DNA of 64,000 bases from Tetrahymena elliotti 4EA (lineage: Eukaryota; Ciliophora; Oligohymenophorea; Hymenostomatida; Tetrahymenidae), in NCBI GenBank assembly GCA_000231825.2, contig JH720310.1, positions 588,396 to 652,395 of the forward strand. Reading direction: 5' to 3'. Positions 22,301 to 33,889 of this stretch are shown piece after piece. The position numbers and the translations under genes were made by a program. The notes under the pieces are model-generated. The model searched no databases, had not been told where the DNA came from, and saw only the letters and a list, made by a program, of their open reading frames with translations. How positions within the stretch are numbered: the stretch's first letter is position 1; the number at the start of each line of letters is the position of its first letter.

Positions 22301-25300
22301 ATTGTGTGGTGATAGAAAAAATACTAATTTTAAATGTTCGTATGAGTTAGAGTCAGAAAATACGACTGTAATTGCTTTAAAGGTTCAATAATTTTAATAT
22401 TATTTAAATTAAAGTTATAGAGATATTTGTTTTTTGAATATTTTCTATTTCTTACATAAAGTAGAATAAAATAGAAGAGAAAAACTAAAATTAAAAAAAT
22501 TATTTTTATGCAGCAATCCTTTATTATTTTATTTTTGAAAAATATTTAGTTTTGATGAAATTGTGTCGAAATAAACATATTCTAAATCAACTTAAATTGA
22601 TTGAATAAGTAATAATTTATTCTTTAACTTAGTAGACATATTTAACATGTTTTTGTAAATAGGATTAAATGAATTTTTAGACAGTGAAAATTATAGTAAC
22701 AAAATTGAAGTTTATGTTTTCTGGTATTGTTTATTTAACTAAATTTTTATTATTTTTGCTAGAAGATAAATGAATTTTACTTAATCTAAATTAGCTAGGA
22801 GTTGTCTTTAGATCATCAACAAAGAAATGTTCCAATGAGCTTTCATCATCAACTGTGTCAAAACCAGCAAGTGTTATCAAGAATCTGTATAACTCGGGAT
22901 CAGTTTCAGGATTAAGTGTAACTTCAAAGAGCGGCATAAAAATATTGTCAAGCATATTTTAGAAATTATCAACGAGCCCAGCATTTTTATAAACCTTCAA
23001 GAAAGAAAGAAAATTAATTAATTAATTAGAGTTATTAGAAGGATTTAATATAGATTTTGAAAATTTATGTAAAAAATTTAGAGAGGGTTAGGAAGTTAAA
23101 GGAAATAAGTGTATTTTTAAAAGTGTAAATAAAACTGATATTTTGTTTTTTTGTTTGTTTGTTTGATTAATTAATTGCTAATTAGTAATAGAGTGCATGC
23201 TGAGAAGTATTAGTAATCATAGTTGAATTTTAATAGATAATATATGAATTTTTGTAATTAAAAATACTGGAGTAAAAAAAGAGTATTAATTATTACAGAG
23301 TACAATCTGGGAATTTGAATCATCCATCTATTCTACCTTGAATGTAATTAATTAGATTACACCCAGTGTGCAAGTTTTTTCCATTCAAATCTGTTTTTCC
23401 CATAAATAGAGAGCCTCCATTCTGTAAAAACGTACTTGTCATGTTCAAGCTTGCAGATCATCTATTAATTGATTAAAAATACATGTATTTTTCAATAGAA
23501 ATTTTATTAAACTTACTTCTCTTGTCAGTTCAGCCAAATATCTGCCCTCTAAATAGTTATCTGTTTTCATAAAAACTTCTCTAAAAATAGGTTGTCCCAG
23601 TGGATTATATTTATTGTTAAAATTGTCAAATCTCATGTAAATTGTTCGGTCAGCCTATTGTATTTAGTATTTTCAGAAAAGGTAAAGTTAAATTTCATAC
23701 AGTAAAAAATAAAAAATCTTCTTTTATATTTAAGTAAGTTAATACCTTGACACTCAAGCTGTCGAGAGTAATCTTTTATTTAGTCAACTCAAATTTCTGA
23801 AAGACTTAATTAAGAGTGAGTGTCTCTTTAGTAACTGGGTCAATAGTGACTGCTACGTCACCTTCGGTCTATTAGAATCATTTTTTGAAAATTTATTGAA
23901 ATTAATTTGTCATTTTTATTGAAAAAATTTGTGAAATTAATACTGCTATCAATTAAAAATTATGGTTTTTTTTGTTTTTTTAATAATAAAAAACAACATT
24001 TAATATAACTTTAATTTCATTTATTCTTATTTTGTTAAACATTTTAATTGGTTGAAAAATTACATCTATCTTGTTCAGAATAAACTTAAGAAGGTGTTAA
24101 GCATTCATAGCTGCAGAGTGATGGATGTGGTTGTCTACTTTAGCAGTGTTATAAAAGTCACGGCCCCAAATATTCTTCTAGTCTATCAGTTCCTTTGCAT
24201 TGTTCAATCTTTTATTTAAAACATTGATTTTTTTGAGAAAAAAAAAACATAAATTTTAATGTTTTTATTCCAGCCTACCAACTCAAGAAATTATTTTAAA
24301 TTCAAAAAATTTCAGAATGAAATTTAAATGTTGTTGTAATTCTTGGAAAAAATTTATTTATTTTGCTAATTTGTTTAAAATTTTTTATTGCATTGATGAA
24401 ATTTCATGTTTTACAGCCAGCCAGCCAGCTATTAAGCTTGCTTGTTAAATATCTGAATAGTTAAACTGAAAATATTAAGAAATTAAGAATATTCTGTGAT
24501 ATTAAGAATGGTTAAAATTTCCAAGATAAAGTGAAATAGAGGGTTTGAATGGATGGAATATTAAATAAATAATTTACGTTTGATGCATCTAAAATTTTTA
24601 TTTAAGAAGGGAAATACGCTCTTAACAGATGGTTTTATTAACTTTGTTGTTTATCATCTAATTTTTTAAATTTAACAAAGTTAAGTTAAAACCTTACATT
24701 GTCATAATCAATAAATTATTCTTATCTAAATAAATCATATTTTATGTAGATACCTACCAAAACTTAAGTTTTGATGTTGTTTGTTTGTTTGTTTTTGTAA
24801 TGTTTTTTTGATAGAAAAGGAATTTAAAATAGATACCTCTAAAATAAAAAAAATGTCATCAACATAATCAACAATTGTTGGTATTTTTTAGAAATCAATA
24901 GGTACTTTCCCATTTTTCACATACTTTATTATTCCTTCTTCACATATTAAGGTTGTCTAACATTAAGAATAAAAGAATTATGTAAATCTCTTTGTTTTTG
25001 AAATCCAAATTATTAATAAATTTTAATTAATGAATGGTATTCCAATAGATAAAAATTGTTTTAATTTAAAATAAAATTAATCTATTTTGACCATAGAATC
25101 TTTTAATCAATTTACATCCTCAGCGGGTGGTAAGAGGGGTATTTCATGCTTTTTCCAATCTATATAAGGATTTCCATCTTCATCGATGTCAACATACTTT
25201 TGCAAATTATCAACTTAATTTTAATTAAATATGCATTAAGAGAGATGAATTAGTAGATTGTTGATGTAAATGATCATGTACAAAGAATGAATAAATAAAA

Positions 25301-26008
25301 TAATAAAATGTAAATGATTGATTAATTTGAAATTCAAATTCTGTTTAAGAGATAAGAAAAGTGAGAATACTTACTTGAATGTGTACGAAGGAATTAGTAT
25401 TAATCTCTTAATTTCAAAGATTCTAATACGTTTTTGGCAGCAGTCATTTGTTCTAAATAAAAAACTGTATCTTTTATATAATTACACTCCTCTATTTTAA
25501 TTTTGTCATAAGAGTACTCGAATTTAGATGTGTTGTATTACAAATTGGCTACTAATTTTTTTTGCATGAGTAAATCTGCTAAGGGAATAGTGGGTTAGTC
25601 ACTAATGCTGTTGAAAGCCACTTTGCAGGTTACTTATTGATTACTATCCTAACTATTTACACTATGCTTTGGAGAGGATTAAAAAGCTTTTGCAACAGTG
25701 CTTTCTCTTCTTATTTTGGAGAATGCTTCATAAAGAGTTATCTTTTCTTACTATGTTGGCTGTTCTTGCTAGTTTCCTCCTCCCCCCAGATTTGTTGAAT
25801 CTTAAAGAATCAGTTTTATTTGAGATGTTCTTCTAGCTAATTAATAATTAAATTAGAATTATAAATTGATTCTACTTGTTTAACATCTCAAATATCTTTA
25901 TCTCCATGCAAAATATAATTCAATACCTATTATAGGAGAATGTGGGGCCTCTGTATCGCTATCTGTATTTGATAATTCGGGGAAAAAATTTATTTTAGAG
26001 TTATTCAT
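19388..26008 (-). CDS. AMPD: AMP deaminase, 14 exons, with an apparent 1-base insertion
   Basis: Exons: 26008-25927, 25836-25375, 25213-25116, 24956-24837, 24657-24578, 24208-24064, 23868-23746, 23654-23517, 23461-23297, 22994-22781, 20607-20343, 19866-19727, 19677-19551, 19494-19388; about 754 residues. It converts AMP to IMP and ammonia in the cytosol. Family landmarks appear in order: [13 protein letters not shown] (zinc HxH), [32 protein letters not shown] (zinc His and catalytic Glu), MSPLSNN, and the STDDP metal/catalytic motif. Exon 12 has one base too many: between GTT ACT CTT and the STDDP codons there are four T where three fit, so the frame breaks at 19798-19801 and recovers only if one base is ignored. 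All other phases fit, so a sequence error or recent mutation is likelier than old decay. Intron 10 is ~2.2 kb; intron 1 (90 bases) could be read through in frame. Confidence 0.9.
20608..22780 (-). other. Very long intron (intron 10) of AMP deaminase
   Basis: 2173 bases, bounded by a GTAAAA donor and an AAAAG acceptor in matching phase 1. Most other introns in this window are 70-600 bases. It is extremely AT-rich; I see no conserved exon, nested gene or mobile element in it on either strand. Confidence 0.65.
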
Positions 26009-29000
26009 TTTTGCTTATTTTCTAATAAATCTTGATCAATCACTTTCTTACTTTACTTGCTTGCTTTATTAGTTGTTAAATATTAAAGAATAAAAGAAAG
26101 CTGATTTCAAAAAAAAAAGTTTGCTTAATTAATTAAACAAGGGGAGGTAGGGAGGTAGGAGGTATTTAGATTAAAAAAGTAAATCTGATTGAAAAAATAT
26201 TTGGTAATTAGTTAGATAAAGACTTGTCATCAAAATTTATCAAATTTTTTTGTAAAAGGCAAAGCAAGGATTTAAATTTGAAGGCTTTATTGTCAGAATA
26301 AAAGCGAAATAGAATAACGAGATCTTCTATGCTTCATTATTTCTTCTAATAAAACAAAGTAAAGAGCCTTTGATACAATAATGAGTAAATAAAAAAATAA
26401 ACATAAATTAAGTCTATTTTTGAAGAGGATTAATAGGATTTTGCATCAAACTATTGATGGATCTCCGTTGTTGGTTCAAGAATCAAAAGTGAAGAATATT
26501 TCAACAAATTTTATTTTATTGATTTTACTAGAAAAGTTATTTGAATAAAAGAATTCTTTGATGAGATCTTTTTAAAATAGACTGAATGTCGTCAAAGGTG
26601 ATTCTAGTTACTTTGATACTAAATATCATAAGCTAGATTGGTTTCCAAATTTTTATGTCAGGCTTTGTATTTACAAGAAACCAAAGAAACAAGCAAACAA
26701 ATGAATGACATTATTTATTTTATAGGGTAAGTATTTGAATAGCTTTTCTTGTGACACTAATTATTGTTTTTGTATTACTTTAATCACTTTTTTATTTAGA
26801 AAATTTTTAATTTAAAAAATAATATCCTTTGACAATTTTATGTTTAGTTTCTATGCTCGTTACTCAGTTTAATATCTTAACAAATATTTAAAAATTAAGA
26901 ATCTTTTCCTCTGATATCTGCCTATCATTTCTGGTATTTGTAAAAAAATGTTTTTTTTCCATATTTTATGATAACAATTTGTTAATTTTTCCTTAAAGGT
27001 AATTTAATTTCCAATTTGTGTTAATTAGTTAAATCATTCGTGTTGAAATAAAAGATAAATAAATGACTTATTTGATTGAACTCTTTGTTTTTTTCTTTTA
27101 TTTGTACAAATTGATTATAGGTTACAAACTAAAAAAGTGCAGCTGCGTCATTAATTCCTACATGCGCAAAACTAAATATTTTCTTTTTCTACTTAATCAC
27201 ATTAAGGCTTTTATTGTTCACTATTGTAAGAAGTAAATACAGTTTACCAACACCAACAGATATTTGCTCAACAAGTAAACGAACAAAAAAATAAACAAAT
27301 AATTTGAATTAAGATAGATGTATGGCAGAGAGACAAAAATCTGTTTAATTAATGCAGTTTTATTGAATTGAATGTAAATTTAAAAGCAAAGATAGAAAAT
27401 AGAATTGCATGACATGGTATAGAAAAATTATCATTTAGTTTTATCTATGGTGGGAGTGCTTACTGTTCCAAAAAAGTAACAAATTTACCCAGTTGTTTAA
27501 ATTTAGTAAATTCTTTTAGATATTTTTTATTGATTTGATTTACTGAATAAAAGGGGAATTTGTGAATTTAATAATCTTTATTGATCAAGACTAAATTGAT
27601 CAGTCAGTCAGTCAGATAGACAGAGAGTCAGCCGCCAAACACTAAAAAAGGTATATAAGTAAGTACAGCAAATTTAAATATCTTTAAATTAAGAAATACT
27701 AAAAAATACAAATTTCAAATATAGAAAAAAAATTGCTTTAATTTTGATCAAGTATTTAGGGGTAAGACAAGCAGGCAGGTAGTTTCATGCTATATTAATA
27801 AATAAATTTATTGTAAAGAGTTGCAATTTGAAGTGCGTTAATTTATTTTATTTATTTTTAGTATACAATTCCGAGATAAGTAAAGCAGTTGATTCAAAAT
27901 TTACAGCTTTTTTTAATTGAAGTGAGTAAAATAGACGAACATTTATCAATTAATTACTATTTTGTTTTTCCATTCATACAGTTTAGTACTATCTTTTATA
28001 AATTCAAATAAAAGTTATAAGTATAGATTTAATGTAGGAAAAAAAAATTGCGGCGATTGAATTATTGGTGTTTAATTGTATTTCAAAAATAGAAATTTTG
28101 AAAAATACAAAATATTACTGTGTTTATAAAAATTTTTAATTTTTAGAAATATTTACTCGAATCTATCTCAATTATGGAAAGTATATTTATTTATTTAAGA
28201 TCTTATTACCTTGCTCATTCATTCATACATACCTAATACACTTGCTTAACATCAAGATTACTAAATTTAAAGCAAATTTAAATCAAGCTTATTTAAATGA
28301 ATCAAATTTTTTTGAAAACTAAATCTAACAAAATTGAAATGGATGAATTTATCTCTGAGAACTGTCATCACTGCATAGTTTATAAGAGATCATATGTATT
28401 TACAATTTTTGGCTAGAGTGTAAAGTCTATGAAAATTACTCTATATTTGCTTGATTGTTTATTTATTTTTCCGTCTATCATAAGATTCACCTACTCGCTT
28501 GCTTGTTTTGAATTCTGGAATTATTTAAAAAATAAATTAGATAAAACATGTGATAAAAATTAGTGCTTAGGTGATTGAGAAAAGAATGAAAGATAGTACT
28601 CAATTAAGTGAAAAAAGATTAAAGCGAAAATGAAAAAATAAAAAAAGAAATTAATTAATTAGTAAGTAAAAAGGATGCGGTGGGATAAATAAATAGATTC
28701 TTTGATTGATTGGCAAATTGTTTAATTTTAATTTTGAAATGGGGAATGGGTATTTATCAAGAAAAGAGTGCTTTTTCAGCACAGATTTCATTAAGAAAGA
28801 AAATAACTAACTAACAAAAACTAAATTATGAATTTAAAACTCATGCAAATAGATATATCGATATACCGCCAGCCAACTTGATTGCTTAATTGATTGAAAG
28901 ATACATAAATAAATAAGCAAAATAAAAGAAAAGAAAGCGAGTATATTATATGTTTGTATATTTTTAGGAACAAGTAACTATCTTCATCTTCTCCTTAATT

Positions 29001-29836
29001 ATTTCATTCCGCTTGTACAAGAATATATCTATCTATCTCTCTATCATTCTATCTATCTATTCGTAAATTTCTTTGTAATTTGTTTAATTAAATTATTTCT
29101 TTTGTTTATTTTAATTTTTTTGTTAGTTTATTTCTTGTTTATTTGTTTTTGTTTGTTTGTTTGTTTGATTTGACCAATTTATTTTTTTAGTGTAATTAGA
29201 ATTGTTTGTTTGTTTGCTTGCTTGCTTTTTTGTTTGGTTTGATTAGAAGGAAATCAAATATCTTAAAGACTGATCAAATGCAATTATTTATAATAATTAT
29301 TGAGGGAAAAATTTTAATATAAATCATATTATTAAGAGTAAATAAAAACTTATAAATAAACCTGTAGTAATTACTACTTTCAAATTTCTAATAAGGAAGG
29401 CCGACAGCTAATCCCAAACTTTTTTAAAGAAAAGATAGATCTGAAAATACCCTTTTACAAAACAGAGACAGTCCGTATTGCTTTTATCAAACTCAGAGAG
29501 CAATCCATTAAGAAAGATAAGTAGTCTATCTCAGATAAGGGATATAAATTAAAGAAAACAGATTAAGTGATCTAAAAATTAAATATTTTTAAAAACAGGT
29601 ATATATCAATTAACTAACTTTTTTTACATAGCACTAATTTCTTTCTTTATTTAATTTTTCCGATATGTTTTTTTTTTCTCTTGAGTTTATTCTTTTCGCA
29701 AATTCAAATTTTAGGCAACCACCCAACCCAATTCAATATTTCCGAATTTTCATTTGTTAATTTATTTATATACGTATGTGTCGTATTGGGAACTCAAGAA
29801 AGCTAAACCTGTTTATTTTTTTATATTACATAATAG
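26009..29836. other. Divergent intergenic region
   Basis: 3.8 kb between AMP deaminase (-) and the orphan gene at 29837 (+), with no gene I can support. It holds a G-rich tract at 26141-26162, a CAGT run near 27601-27614, GTTT/GCTT runs near 29145-29226 and a GATA/ATCT run near 29024-29060. A 79-codon ciliate-code ORF at 28339-28578 has no motif. From 29278 an ORF runs to a GT donor at 29599 in phase with the 29837 exon, so part of this may be a 5' exon or spliced leader. Confidence 0.5.
26141..26162 (+). other. G-rich tract upstream of AMP deaminase
   Basis: Uninterrupted purine tract beginning GGGGAGGTAGGGAGGTAGG, about 135 bases before the AMP deaminase start codon, in DNA that is otherwise ~80% AT. 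It has enough GG runs for a two-tier G-quadruplex. Confidence 0.5.
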
Positions 29837-32800
29837 ATGAATATCGGAACTAACATTGGTATTTCAAACAGTCAGTAGAGTTCACTTTAAAGCTCTACTA
29901 ATATTAGCAGTCCTATTATTACTAGTCAAGGATTACCCTTTATGTATTAGCATCCATCAAGCTTGAGCCATATTCCTTTTATGAATATGCCATTTCCTTA
30001 AATCCCGAATATGCCTTCTATTGATTAAATAAACAACAACAATAACAATAATAACTCTGTTTTGAGTTAGAGTGATTAACATCAGTTTTAACTACCATAA
30101 TCATAGCAAATGATTTTAAGATAATTGAATGAAATGAATGGACCAGCAAGCTCCTCTTAAATGGAGTTGTAATCTATGAATATGTAGAGGAGCTGCAGCT
30201 TAAATTAAATGTTAAATAATGAACAAGCAGCAGCAGTAAATTAATAGTAGTAGTAGTAGTAGTAGTAGTAGTGGAAATAATAACTCCATTTTGCACAAAA
30301 TCATATAAGTCCTTTGCATTAAATAATGGCAGCAGAATAAGAGAAATAAAAACAAATTCTAAAAAACTAAATAAACGAGAATAATAACAACAGCAGCTTG
30401 ATGACCAAAAATTTAAATAAAAATAGCAATTCGAGCGGAGTTGTTACTCCAAACGAATTAGTATAGTAATTAAAAGAAAATCTTCCAACTCTAATGTACA
30501 TGTAATAAGTGATTGAGTAGTATATCGCATACCACAAATATTATATTTAGTAAGCAAATTTATAATAATAACAATAAGCAAATATTTAATTAGACCAATT
30601 CTTACCTCCATTTAGCTAGAATATTGTCCCATTCAATGCATTTGGCTCAAACTCTTCATCATAGGCAAGTTCGCAATCCCAAATCAATCCTAGTACCAAC
30701 TTGAGCTAGATAGAAATTTCTCCTGCAAACTTAAATGTTTCAGTAAGCAATATCAGTAATCTTAACCAGATTTAGCTTAAATAGCAATAGAGCGATTAAA
30801 ATTAGTTAAATTCACTTTCAGAATCTGCGAATTTGCAGGCTTCATTTAACGATAAGCTGAACTTAAACCCAAGTATCTAAGAAAAATTGCTGAAGAGACA
30901 AAAGGTTGCAGAAGAATTAGCTGATTTGATGCATTTTTTAGTTGATAACATGACTGTTTTAAGTACTGACAAAATTTTTGAAAGAAAAAAGGATATTAAG
31001 TATTTGAATGAAAAAGAGTCCTCAATTTATGACTAAATCGTAAATAAATATTAATATTCCAAAAAAACAAAGGAAGAGATGATTAAGTTCATTCTTAGAA
31101 AGTGTTTTAAGTTTTTGAAGTCTGACATGAAACAAATCGACCTTTCCCAGCATCGCGAAATGGACAAGGCTTTCTTTGACAAGTATTTTGATTCTGCTGA
31201 ATTTTCTACTGACGATTAATTCATGCCTTTCAAGTAAATTTCTATTCTCAATTACTTTTGCTTATATACAGAAAATTACAATTAAAAGTGCACCAGCTCT
31301 ATAATATAGAATAGCAAATTTTTATTTATTTTAAAATCATGAATCCTAGCTAAGCAAAGCTAAACTAAGCTAGCTGGTTTTACTAAGATAAATTTTAAAT
31401 GAGTGATTATCATCCTACTAGCTCAATTTTCCCAAAAGATAGACACAACCATACATTCTTACATACATAAATAGATACATAAGTAGTTAAATAGTGTTAG
31501 TGATATGCATTTTTCCAAATATCTTACAATACATATAATTATTTTCATAGCTGCCTATTCTCTCACTCACTATTATTATTTTTACCGATTTTCATCGACT
31601 TCAGATAAATATCAATGAAAATAATTACTTATTTATCGATTTATTCTCTATGAATTAAGAAACAAACAGCCCAATTCACCAAATGAATGAAACATACATT
31701 TATAATTTTATTTAGCAAAATTAATTTTTTTTAAACTTTCATTAGTACTGAGTCCAAAACTCCTTCAATTATAGATAAATTACTGACTACTTCCATTTTT
31801 GCCATTTATTTTTATGGCCATTTTACTTGACAGAAAATTGGATTACATTTTTTTTGAAACATTTTCTTTCACTCGACAAAGATATTCAATAAACAAACAA
31901 AGGAAGATTATTAAAAGAATATGCTGATTCAGCTTAGATAAGCAAAAAATGAATATTTAAAAAAAAATAAATAAATACCTTTAGTATTTATCATTAAGTA
32001 CTTAGTACTGAATTAATTCATGGCAAATAGATTTTACAAATTTTAATTATTTCCATAATCAAGCGCGCATGACTTTCTTTGTTTAATTACTTGCATGCTT
32101 GTAAAAATTAATTTGATTTCAAAAAAACAAAAAAAAAAAAGCGAGCTAGTTAGCCACGAGTCTCATAATCTATCTATCAATCTATTGATCATTCTATCTT
32201 TAAATCAAATAATTACTTTTATTATAAGCAAATTTGAAATTTACTTGATTTGATTCCAAAAATATCTAGCAGGAATCAATCAAAGTTGTTCTTACATATG
32301 AGTGAACAATTGTGATTTTTAAAATTTAAAAATAAACGATATCATATCGGTTGTTTCATTTTATGATGCGAAAAGCTTCCCAGTAAAAACATATTTACTT
32401 ATTTGTTTTCTAATTTCGAATAGGAAGAAATCCTCATTGAAGACGATGAACTCATAGTTTTTAAAGAAAATATTTAAGAGCCCTTCATTCTCTTAAGGAT
32501 ACCACTAATATATAGGTAATTACTTACTTACTCTGATACAAACTTCGTTTTCCACTAATTTTTTATAAAAGAAATAAATTCTGAAATCACATAATTTAAT
32601 AACATGTAATAACAAATTTTAAATCCTTACCATAAAAACATAAATTATTCATTAATTTATTTTATTTATATTATTCCTGACTAATCTCATCCCTTTCTCT
32701 CTCTCTCTCTCTCTCTCTTACTTACTTACCCCCACCTAACTAAATTTGTAATCCAAAGTTTTTTTTACTTAAGGAATCTTGAATTTAGTTTACACTCTCA

Positions 32801-33889
32801 AAAACTGTTCTCTCATAACCAAAAAAGAACCATTTTCTCAGAAATAATTTGTCTCATTTAGAGATATAAGAAAATGATGCTAAATATTTACATTCATTGA
32901 ATGATTACTTTACTTTTTTTGTTATCTTAATTTGATCTAAATCAAATTTAGATTCCTGATTAAAATTCAATTTTTTAAATCAAGAAGTATCTATCTATCT
33001 ATCTAACTAACTAGCTATCTTTTTAAATAAAAATGTAAATTATTATAGAGAAGTTTGAAGAAATCTCAGCCAAGGAAAACGAAAAAAAAGTCAAGAAATT
33101 TGTTAACTACATCCTTGAACTCATGGACAAAAATAAACTTGATGTAACATATCTATTTTTTCATATCAAACCCATTTTAACACATTTATGATTACTACAT
33201 TATAATCTAGAAAATGAAGAGTTTTAAAAGACTCCCCTGGCTTAAAATATGGCTCAAGGACACTCACGAAATAGCTAAATCACTTCTTATTTATGAAGAA
33301 TAGACCCCTTGTTAACGTAAATAGATTTAATTTTCTTCTCCTTTCAAATCTTTATCCAATAACCCCTATAAAAGCAAGCAAAAAAACAAATTATGCTTTT
33401 AAAAAATAAATTAATTAAACACTCTAATAATAAATAAGACTTTGTTTGCATGGTTTTATTTATCCTACTATATCTTATTCTTCCCCTTATTTAAAAAAAT
33501 TGATTGAATTTGCTTAAAAATGAATGACTTTTCAAGCATGATTGATTGGTTAAAATACTTTCCTATAAATAGAATCACAAGAAATCTCATTCAGCAACTT
33601 GAAGAAGAAGCAAAAATGTGAAGATGAGGAATAAAACTCTATCTCTAAATTGAGCAGTAACTATAACATGAAATCGGATGTAATTAAAATAGAAACAGAT
33701 GATGGCATCAAGTAAGCCTATTAGTCTAACTCCGATAAAAACTTCAAATCTCCAATAACATAACCTATATAACAATTAACTTAAGTCAATAATCAATACC
33801 CTATCAACCCCTTAAACCTTTCTTCCTCTGTTATGATATCTTCTAGTAAAGGTCTGAGCGATGACACTTCTATCCAAGATACTCATTGA
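29837..33889 (+). CDS. Orphan Gln/Asn-rich protein with lysine-rich helical half (668 aa)
   Basis: Five exons: 29837-31233, 32424-32515, 33049-33143, 33211-33316, 33573-33889; phases 2, 1, 0, 1 agree and the frame ends at TGA 33887-33889. I do not recognise the family. Residues 1-340 are low-complexity Ser/Asn/Gln, with a Gln run written as nine consecutive TAG codons (30245-30271). Residues about 345-580 are charged and helical and look folded (KEEMIKFILRKCFKFLKSD; KKVKKFVNYILELMDKNK; FKRLPWLKIWLKDTHEIAKS), suggesting a conserved ciliate domain. The tail is Ser/Asn-rich. No signal peptide or membrane span. The start at 29837 follows an AG directly, so an upstream coding exon (29278-29598, phase 0) is possible. 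The low-complexity plus basic-domain layout resembles regulatory or nucleic-acid-associated proteins, which is only a guess. Confidence 0.75.
30245..30271 (+). repeat. (TAG)9 codon run encoding polyglutamine
   Basis: Nine in-frame TAG codons after a TAA, giving ten glutamines in the orphan protein from 29837. Confidence 0.95.
32697..32718. repeat. (CT)n dinucleotide repeat
   Basis: Eleven CT units inside intron 2 (32516-33048) of the orphan gene, followed by TTAC repeats. Confidence 0.9.

Noticed and set aside
25837..25926. Reading intron 1 of AMP deaminase as coding
   Set aside because: It is 90 bases and open in frame, but has GT...AG ends and intron-like composition; splicing is preferred though not proven.
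26430..26500. Possible tRNA (GGTTCAAGAATC resembles a T-arm)
   Set aside because: No acceptor or anticodon stem can be formed around it.
28339..28578. 79-codon ciliate-code ORF
   Set aside because: Length expected by chance in AT-rich DNA with one stop codon; no motif or splice partner.
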